In this document: in pieces, positions 5,599-10,733 of the stretch | Layout: every line of letters starts with the position of its first letter | Position numbering within the stretch: position 1 is the first letter of the stretch | Assembly: GCA_030667105.1 (NCBI GenBank) | Contig: DAOUWN010000047.1 | Coordinates: forward strand, 1 to 10,733 | Direction of reading: 5' to 3' | From: Deltaproteobacteria bacterium | GTDB taxonomy: Bacteria > Desulfobacterota > Desulfobacteria > C00003060 | DNA length: 10,733 bases | The notes under the pieces: generated by a model | The model's input: the letters and a program-made list of their open reading frames with translations, nothing else | Databases searched by the model: none | What the model was told of the DNA's origin: nothing | Position numbers and translations under genes: made by a program

Positions 5599-5611
5599 CA
5601 ATTTAGAGTAT

Positions 5612-6331
5612 ATGATGCCAGAAATCAGAACGGTATCTCGGACCCAGTGCATTCGCTGCGGGACCTGTTGTATGAAAGGAGGCCCCGCCCTACACGAGGA
5701 AGACGCCACACTATTTGCCAAAAGTATCTTGGAAAGGGCCCATGTTTATACTCTGAGAAAAGGGGAGCTCGTTCGGAACATTGATGAGGTTTTCATGGTC
5801 CTTGAACAGGAGATCATCAAGATCAAGGGGCAGGGTGAAACCTGGACATGTATGTTTTATGAGGACGAAAAAACGGCCTGCGGGATTTATGAAAACAGAC
5901 CAGTTGAGTGCCGGGCCTTGAAATGCTGGGATTTGGGGGAATTCAAGGAGGTCATGGCCAGGCCGTATCTTCAAAGAAAGGATCTCGTGAAGCCGGACGA
6001 CGGCATCCTTAAGGTGATGGATGCCCACGAAAGACGATGCGCGTATGAGATTCTGGACTCAGCCGTTAAGGGGTTGGAGGGACCGGATCCCCAAAAAGCA
6101 GTGGAAGTAATTCTTGAACTCTTGCAATATGACAACTATGTGCGGCCTTTCTTGACAGAGAAGCTCAATCTGGATCCGAGCATAATGGATTTTTTCTTCG
6201 GCAGGCCTCTTACGACCACTATCCGCATGTTCGGGCTGTGTGTCAAGCAAGAAGGAGACACCTTCACTCTGTCGCCGACGGCACACCACCGGGAGCCGAA
6301 CGAACCGGCGTCACAATCTAAAAAGGCTTAG
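5612..6331 (+). CDS. YkgJ-like CxxCxxCC zinc/iron-chelating domain protein
   Basis: From ATG 5612 the protein has 239 residues. It opens with CIRCGTCC (Cys13, 16, 19, 20), the CxxCxxCC signature of the putative zinc/iron-chelating family, followed by GGPALHEED. A second group, Cys80 (TWTCMFY), Cys90 (TACGIYENRPVEC) with Cys100, and Cys105 (LKCWD), gives eight cysteines, enough for two metal sites or one iron-sulfur cluster. The C-terminal part (about 110-239) is helical, with no signal peptide or membrane segment. The biochemical role of this family is not established. ATG 5615 is an equal alternative; neither has a clear Shine-Dalgarno, and an in-frame ATG at 5585 would lie inside the hairpin. 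It converges with def and appears monocistronic. Confidence 0.8.
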   Translation: MMPEIRTVSRTQCIRCGTCCMKGGPALHEEDATLFAKSILERAHVYTLRKGELVRNIDEVFMVLEQEIIKIKGQGETWTCMFYEDEKTACGIYENRPVECRALKCWDLGEFKEVMARPYLQRKDLVKPDDGILKVMDAHERRCAYEILDSAVKGLEGPDPQKAVEVILELLQYDNYVRPFLTEKLNLDPSIMDFFFGRPLTTTIRMFGLCVKQEGDTFTLSPTAHHREPNEPASQSKKA

Positions 6332-6335
6332 AGCT

Positions 6336-6353
6336 ACGCCTCCGGGCGTTTTT
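6336..6353 (+). terminator. Intrinsic terminator of the YkgJ-like gene
   Basis: ACGCC (6336-6340) and GGCGT (6345-6349) enclose TCCG, followed by TTTT (6350-6353), starting 5 nt after the stop codon. The stem is short but GC-rich. The rest of the 86-bp gap between these convergent genes shows no clear terminator for the minus strand. Confidence 0.6.
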
Positions 6354-6417
6354 GCCGCCGCCTTGCCCACTAATTTTTCGCTCGCCCTCGTGACGAAATG
6401 AGTTTTCAAACAGGCTC

Positions 6418-6945
6418 TTAGAGTCTTTGAACCGACGAGTCCCTTTTCTCCAATATTTTTTTCAACCTCCTCTTGTAAAGCTCCCGCTTGAGCTTGCTTA
6501 AGTGATCAATAAAGAGTGTGCCGTTCAGATGATCAATCTCATGTTGGAGTACAATGGCCGGAAGGCCTTCCTTTCTGAGAGTGATCGGGTTCCCTTCCCT
6601 GTCAAGGCCCTTCACGGTGACGCACGGCGTGCGCTTGATTTCGGCTGAATAGTCAAGAACACTGAGGCATCCTTCTTCGCTTACCACAGAGCCATCTGCC
6701 TCGACGATTTCCGGGTTGATTAGAACCACAAGGTCATGAGGTTCGTCCCTGGGTGAGACATCAAAGATGATGACGCGACACGGTTCTCCCACCTGGTTGC
6801 TTGCCAGGCCAATGCCAGGCGCATGGTACATGGTGTCGGCCATGTCATCAATGAGCTGCTGGACCTTTGCGTCGATATTCGTGACAGGCTCGGCTCGCTC
6901 ACGAAGAACCGTATCAGGGTAGGTGATAATTTTTCTCAGGGGCAT
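6418..6945 (-). CDS. def: Peptide deformylase
   Basis: Peptide deformylase removes the formyl group from the N-terminal methionine of new proteins at the ribosome. The 175-residue sequence has all three motifs: GIGLASNQ (44-51, with Gln51; Ser replaces the usual second Ala), EGCLS (91-95, metal ligand Cys93) and HEIDH (135-139, ligands His135 and His139, catalytic Glu136). The C-terminal tail after about residue 148 is basic and helical (KLKRELYKRRLKKILEK), as in many type 1 enzymes. The start codon reads from 6945, with AGGAG (6958-6962 on the complement) about 12 nt upstream. It is the last gene of the minus-strand run, 54 nt after the PIN-like gene, and is not next to fmt here. Confidence 0.96.
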   Translation of the reverse strand: MPLRKIITYPDTVLRERAEPVTNIDAKVQQLIDDMADTMYHAPGIGLASNQVGEPCRVIIFDVSPRDEPHDLVVLINPEIVEADGSVVSEEGCLSVLDYSAEIKRTPCVTVKGLDREGNPITLRKEGLPAIVLQHEIDHLNGTLFIDHLSKLKRELYKRRLKKILEKRDSSVQRL

Positions 6946-6999
6946 CGTGTCTTTACTCTCCTAACATGGAAAACTTGGTCCTCTGGGCCCGCATTTTTG

Positions 7000-8268
7000 T
7001 TAATCGGCCCGAGCGACCTCCCTGAGGGCAGCCATGATCCTATCCGTCTCATCCATGCCGCAGATTTCAGTGTCGAACCTGGCAGCCAGATCCAGTCTGT
7101 CCCCGGCGACATCCGCCATTTTAGGACCCAAGATCACGAGATCCGTGTAAGGAAGAACAGAGGATAACACGGTTATGTCCTGTGGACCGGTCACCCTCTG
7201 CAAGCCATCTTCATGACTTACTGCAAGAGCATTCCACAAGTCCCGTTTAATCTTGATAGCCGGGACATCTCTGAAGTGTTCGGATTCGTAAAAGGGTATC
7301 AGCCCTTCCAGGCCTTCCGGCTTTCCGCCATAGTGGTTCCACAAGGCAATGGCCAGATCAACCTTCTGTCCTGCCCAGAAACCGTTCAAATGTCGCTCTT
7401 GTGCGTCCGCCACCATGGTCTGGTACTTCATGCCCAGCCTGACCAGATCCCTCAAGTGCCGTGTGGATCGCTGTTGCAATTGCTGCTCATGCTTGAGTGC
7501 GGTTTCGTCGTATCTGATTCTGAGCCGTGTGGACAGGGAGGCAGGCCTTGCTTCTGCGCCCGGCTTGTCGCAAAGGGCCAAAACACTTCCAAACTCAATG
7601 GACGAGCGTTTCTTCATAATTGCGCGGACCGTTTGTTCCTGAAAAGCGTCTTTCCAGAACTTCCGGTGGTTCAGATGGCCGTTTGCGTTGATGAAGCCAC
7701 GAAGCGCCCTGAAGATCTGAAAGTCCTCAATGGTCTGGCTGTGTTTGAATGAGAGGCCTTGTGAGAGCCGTCTTATGACATTGACACCTTCTCTGGCTTG
7801 ACGGCCTCCCATCTGGAGAGCTTCGCGATGGAAGGTGTCTTCGGGGCATACGAGCTTTCTGTCCTTGACGAGGGCCAAGATCTCTTCGTACAAGGCCTTT
7901 GAGTTTTCTGCCGTCGAGTTCAATGGTGGCTGCCCTAGCCCGTGTCTGATGAGATTTTCAATGACAGGGGTATCCAGATAGAGCACTGGCAGAGGAGAGC
8001 GTTCCCCCCGAACTACGGAAAGTTTGCGGCTCAACAGCTTTCTCTCCTGATCTTCAGGGAGGGAATCAATTCGCCGTCTCACGCTGGCATCAAGTTGATC
8101 AAACATCTCATCAGCGTATGCACGGGCCCCTTTGTCAAGGCGCTTATAATGCTTTACGACATATTCATGCAGTTGCTGCCACAAATGATCGGACAGCCCA
8201 TCTTGCCTGGTGGGACCATCCGAAGACAACCTGTCCAAATATTGCCTTATGTGCTTTTTTGTAATCAC
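7000..8268 (-). CDS. PIN-like domain protein, putative nuclease
   Basis: The 422-residue protein has no close family that I can name. Residues 94-104 (LPVLYLDTPVI plus Glu at 104) look like the first strand and acid (Asp99) of a PIN domain; VCPEDTFHREA (140-150) resembles the segment with the second acid; and DVPAIKIKRDLWNAL (334-348) followed by GPQDITVLSSVLPYTDLVIL (361-380) resembles the C-terminal half, with Asp364 and Asp376. After the last strand, where related proteins often carry Asp (VTD or VDK), this one reads LGPKM, so one metal ligand may be missing. Residues 1-85 and about 170-300 are helical and charged insertions. The start is GTG at 8268, without a Shine-Dalgarno, 12 nt after the preceding stop, so it is probably coupled to the SLOG gene. 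RNase activity is inferred from fold resemblance only. Confidence 0.55.
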   Translation of the reverse strand: MITKKHIRQYLDRLSSDGPTRQDGLSDHLWQQLHEYVVKHYKRLDKGARAYADEMFDQLDASVRRRIDSLPEDQERKLLSRKLSVVRGERSPLPVLYLDTPVIENLIRHGLGQPPLNSTAENSKALYEEILALVKDRKLVCPEDTFHREALQMGGRQAREGVNVIRRLSQGLSFKHSQTIEDFQIFRALRGFINANGHLNHRKFWKDAFQEQTVRAIMKKRSSIEFGSVLALCDKPGAEARPASLSTRLRIRYDETALKHEQQLQQRSTRHLRDLVRLGMKYQTMVADAQERHLNGFWAGQKVDLAIALWNHYGGKPEGLEGLIPFYESEHFRDVPAIKIKRDLWNALAVSHEDGLQRVTGPQDITVLSSVLPYTDLVILGPKMADVAGDRLDLAARFDTEICGMDETDRIMAALREVARAD

Positions 8269-8280
8269 GGCATCACAACG

Positions 8281-10095
8281 CTATTCGCTGGTTTCACTCA
8301 CGGTGACCTCGTGAATCATCTTGTCTTCTGAGCCGAAGTGTCGGCACAGGGTGTCGAAGATCTCAGCTCCATGCTCGACAAAATAGCAACTCTCAAAGAT
8401 CTTGGGATCCGCCATCCCTTCAGATGCCAGGTGGTTTAGCCAGTCGCGCAGGGGCCCATAAAACTCTCCAACAAATATTTGGGGCTTGTAATGTCCGATA
8501 CCGAGTTTTTTCTTCACAAAAGTGATGGCATTTTCAAGGTTTGTGCCTACGCCGCCTTTGAAATAGATATCTGCCTCTGTGGTTTCAGATAGAATCTCCT
8601 GTCTTTCCAGCAAGTCATTTCTGGCCAGATACGCCGCAAAATCCACGTGGGGATCGATGTCTACGCCTGGGATCTTCCAGTACACGGCCCCGGAGAGCAT
8701 GCCAAGAGAAGCTGTGGTTTCGGAGACAAATGACATAACGCTGCCCGTATTGCCTCCTGTGAGGATGCCGCAAATGCCGCCGTGGAAATCCTTGAAGGAC
8801 TTTATGCTGTCCACAACTTCTTTCCGGGTCTCAGCATCTATATCCCCTGCTGTTCCATAAATCGCCGCCAGCTTTCTTGAGCTAAAGGCCTCATTGAAAG
8901 ACTGTATCACGGAAGACCTCATAAAGAAGTGCTTATACAGGACGAGATCCCCCTGCAAGGGGTTTTTCCAGTAGATATCGACGCCCATATCCTGTAGGGT
9001 ATTCATAAAGACGAGGTCTTCGGATCTGAAAAAGTACTCCTCTTCAGGTGCCTTCCTGAAGGTCAGATCCTTGATGAGTCCCAGATCAGCGGCTACAATG
9101 AAATAAGACGCACGGAGTCGGCTGGGGAAATCCCAAAGCACGAGAGACGTATTCGGATGCAGTTCCCGCAACAGTTGTTCGCATTTATTGTTCAGTTCAA
9201 TAAATTTTTCTCCTCCAGCCTCACTGATGGCCGCAACGGTGTTTTCATCCACTGACCGCTCCTCGTAAAGTCTTTCCAAGAATGAGGACTTCAGGTCAAT
9301 ATAGAACCTCTCTTTTACCGTGTGTTGTGCCACGGCTGGTTTGTAGACTTCGAAGTGCACCGTTTCTTTGACGATGTTTTCTGCTCCCCCAATAAGCTCC
9401 AGATATATGATGCCATTAGTGTGTTTGCTACCTACCCTGGCATCCGTGTGCTCGGGGTCCAGAATGTAAATCTCGTTTTGTTGTGTAAAAAGGCTCGTAT
9501 GGGATATGACCCCGCTTCCGGCAGGGACGATGACCTGGTCCACCTTCTGCTCAGGCTGGACAAAATAGAGATCTTCACGGGGGATCCTTTTCAGCACGGC
9601 AGCTTTTAGATAATGGGGTGTCAAGACCCTCGGATTGGGAAGATGGACAAATGGCATCACAGGCACAGCCAGAATGCCCCCCTCCAGCACTTTGGTTCCC
9701 TTGGGCACAATGATGGTGCGGTTTGAGATCAGGTTAATGAGTTCCTCTGCAGAATACTTGAGTTCAGGGTTTCTCAAATAGATTTTGCCAACCTCAAGTC
9801 CAGGTGTCATCAACTGATCAATGGTAAGGCCCGCGGAATATTCAGGTATGTAGAACCATAACCTGGCTTCATAGGAGATCCTTTTCCCATTCAGTTCAAA
9901 TTGGCCCAGTTTTTCCTGGTTAATGCCCAGCCTGGCCTTTGTGCTGTGCAGGTCAGTCGTGAGGCAGTCCTGGTTGCGCAAGAAATACTGCATCTGTTCC
10001 TCATCAAGGTCTGCCGAAATCAGCGCAAGAACCTCAGAGTCATCAGCGCTAATGATCTTTTCTATCCTGCAATCAGGGCTTTCGTTCAGGGACAT
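8281..10095 (-). CDS. Large protein with C-terminal LOG/SLOG-type Rossmann domain
   Basis: From ATG 10095 (GGAGG at 10103-10107 on the complement, 7-nt gap; the TTG at 10101 is too close) the protein has 604 residues. Numbers here count from that ATG. The last 200 residues match the LOG/TIGR00730-like nucleotide-binding fold: LAAIYGTAG (409-417), GILTGGNTGSVMSFVSETTA (443-462), and KGGVGTNLENA (513-523), the counterpart of the PGGxGTxxE motif, including the glutamate (Glu521) that acts in cytokinin-activating phosphoribohydrolases. SLOG domains bind or cleave nucleotides and are used as sensors in some defence and signalling proteins. Residues 1 to about 400 are an unrecognised, soluble alpha/beta region with no membrane segment or signal peptide. 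It lies 15 nt after sixA and 12 nt before the PIN-like gene. Confidence 0.7.
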   Translation of the reverse strand: MSLNESPDCRIEKIISADDSEVLALISADLDEEQMQYFLRNQDCLTTDLHSTKARLGINQEKLGQFELNGKRISYEARLWFYIPEYSAGLTIDQLMTPGLEVGKIYLRNPELKYSAEELINLISNRTIIVPKGTKVLEGGILAVPVMPFVHLPNPRVLTPHYLKAAVLKRIPREDLYFVQPEQKVDQVIVPAGSGVISHTSLFTQQNEIYILDPEHTDARVGSKHTNGIIYLELIGGAENIVKETVHFEVYKPAVAQHTVKERFYIDLKSSFLERLYEERSVDENTVAAISEAGGEKFIELNNKCEQLLRELHPNTSLVLWDFPSRLRASYFIVAADLGLIKDLTFRKAPEEEYFFRSEDLVFMNTLQDMGVDIYWKNPLQGDLVLYKHFFMRSSVIQSFNEAFSSRKLAAIYGTAGDIDAETRKEVVDSIKSFKDFHGGICGILTGGNTGSVMSFVSETTASLGMLSGAVYWKIPGVDIDPHVDFAAYLARNDLLERQEILSETTEADIYFKGGVGTNLENAITFVKKKLGIGHYKPQIFVGEFYGPLRDWLNHLASEGMADPKIFESCYFVEHGAEIFDTLCRHFGSEDKMIHEVTVSETSE

Positions 10096-10110
10096 AGCCA
10101 AACCTCCACG

Positions 10111-10599
10111 CTAGGTGGCGATCAGTTTGAGCTGATCAGGGATCAAGTACCACCGAAGGCGGCCCGAGTGTGTGGGCAGTTCGTCAACGTCAATTCGGCA
10201 GCACCCACCCATCTCAAACTGCACTGCTGCCTTAGCGCCCTGTGTGAGCAAGAAGGATGCCACCTCAGCCACCGATGGGAGATGTCCTGCAATGAGCACA
10301 CGCTCCGTTCCTGAAAGCTCGGACAATGCCTGAATCGTTTCTTCAGGCGGTGTCATGGCTTTAACCTTTGGTGTTTCGACGATTTTTTCCAAATGAAATC
10401 CCACTTCTTGTGCCACAATGGCTGCTGTCTGCTTGGAGCGCTTCTTGGGACTTGACAAAATCGCATCAAAGACCACGCCCATCTTTTTAAGGGCCTGGCC
10501 ACTGGCATGAATCCTTGCTTCCCCCTCAGGGTTTAGTCCTTCCTCTGGGTCCCGGTCCTTTGGCAGGGCAGGGCCGTGTTGCATGAGATAGATTTCCAT
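10111..10599 (-). CDS. sixA: SixA-like phosphohistidine phosphatase
   Basis: The 162-residue protein belongs to the short branch of the histidine phosphatase (phosphoglycerate mutase-like) superfamily. The catalytic His8 lies in MQHGPA; the usual RHG arginine is Gln7 here. SSPKKRSKQTA (49-59) supplies the phosphate-binding Arg54, and AGHLPSV (104-110) has the second histidine, His106. E. coli SixA removes phosphate from histidine phosphotransfer domains; another substrate is equally possible because the family is broad. No signal peptide is present, so it is cytoplasmic. ATG 10599 is preceded by an exceptionally full Shine-Dalgarno. It sits 29 nt after yjbQ and 15 nt before the SLOG gene, on the same strand. 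Confidence 0.85.
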   Translation of the reverse strand: MEIYLMQHGPALPKDRDPEEGLNPEGEARIHASGQALKKMGVVFDAILSSPKKRSKQTAAIVAQEVGFHLEKIVETPKVKAMTPPEETIQALSELSGTERVLIAGHLPSVAEVASFLLTQGAKAAVQFEMGGCCRIDVDELPTHSGRLRWYLIPDQLKLIAT

Positions 10600-10602
10600 G
10601 TG

Positions 10603-10612
10603 ATCACCTCCT
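10603..10612 (-). promoter_or_regulatory. Extended Shine-Dalgarno of sixA
   Basis: Read on the minus strand the site is AGGAGGTGAT, complementary to ten bases of the usual 16S rRNA 3' end. The GGAGG core lies 7 nt before the ATG at 10599. It is the strongest ribosome binding site in the window and fixes the sixA start. Confidence 0.85.
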
Positions 10613-10628
10613 GTTATTGAGACACTCT

Positions 10629-10733
10629 TTACTCCCCGATAATCTTGACCAGCGCCCTCTTTTTCCTTCGACCATCAAACTCGCCATAGAAAATCTGTTC
10701 CCAGGTCCCGAAGTCCAGTTTTCCGTCTGTGAC
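10629..10733 (-). CDS. yjbQ: YjbQ / UPF0047 family protein, C-terminal end (truncated by window edge)
   Basis: Thirty-four codons plus TAA (10629-10631) are visible, and the frame stays open to the right edge. The text [18 protein letters not shown] followed by VKIIGE at the end is the standard C-terminal signature of UPF0047/YjbQ proteins. The family is sometimes annotated as secondary thiamine-phosphate synthase because some members can replace ThiE weakly; the true role is unclear. The conserved histidine region lies outside the window. The gene is the most upstream visible member of the minus-strand run, 29 nt before sixA. Confidence 0.9.
   Translation of the reverse strand, partial: VTDGKLDFGTWEQIFYGEFDGRRKKRALVKIIGE

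Noticed and set aside
6985..7010. Terminator between the PIN-like gene and def (GGGCC/GGCCC, 16-nt loop)
   Set aside because: The stem is 5 bp with no T-run on either strand, so it is more likely chance and readthrough into def is expected.
6823..7752. Plus-strand open frames opposite def and the PIN-like gene
   Set aside because: They lack recognisable motifs and start signals and lie wholly or mostly antisense to better-supported genes.
7000..10733. Genomic or defence island with mobile-element boundaries
   Set aside because: No integrase, transposase, tRNA gene, flanking repeats or composition break was seen, and the ends of the run are housekeeping-type genes.

Overview
The window looks like chromosomal DNA from a sulfate- or sulfur-metabolising bacterium of the Desulfobacterota (the former Deltaproteobacteria). 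The best single clue is a DsrC protein with both C-terminal redox cysteines (Cys93 and Cys104, CX10C). The gene order trmD, SPOUT methyltransferase, rplS, rnhB, yraN, rsmI also fits that group. This placement is inference from gene content; no rRNA or long marker gene is present.

Left part, plus strand (1-4363): a translation and RNA-maintenance cluster. It holds the C-terminal end of trmD, a second SPOUT-type RNA methyltransferase, ribosomal protein L19, RNase HII, the UPF0102 protein YraN and the 16S rRNA methyltransferase RsmI. After a possible internal promoter come an FmdB-type zinc-ribbon protein with an acidic tail, and pyrR. The upstream genes are packed tightly (7-bp gap rnhB-yraN, 23-bp overlap yraN-rsmI).

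Middle part, plus strand (4364-6353): three independently controlled genes. dsrC is a monocistron with a candidate promoter, a strong Shine-Dalgarno and a bidirectional intrinsic terminator next to a 14-bp perfect palindrome. A cold-shock protein gene follows. Its leader of about 190 nt carries a promoter-like TTGACA box, a strong intrinsic terminator before the coding region, an upstream heptamer identical to the terminator's 3' arm (a potential antiterminator), and a separate 9-bp hairpin that buries part of the ribosome binding site. Next is an eight-cysteine CxxCxxCC (YkgJ-like) protein preceded by a perfect 15-bp hairpin.

Right part, minus strand (6418-10733): a compact five-gene run, transcribed right to left: yjbQ (cut by the window edge), a SixA-like histidine phosphatase, a 604-residue protein with a C-terminal LOG/SLOG-type nucleotide-binding Rossmann domain on a large unrecognised N-terminal region, a 422-residue PIN-like putative nuclease, and peptide deformylase. 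The gaps between the first four genes are 12-29 nt. The phosphatase, SLOG and PIN-like genes are the most novel coding content; a joint function is a hypothesis, not something the sequence proves. The def gene converges on the YkgJ-like gene across an 86-bp gap.

No tRNA, rRNA, CRISPR array, insertion sequence or phage gene was seen. The most noteworthy items are the layered cold-shock leader and the phosphatase-SLOG-PIN-like gene trio.
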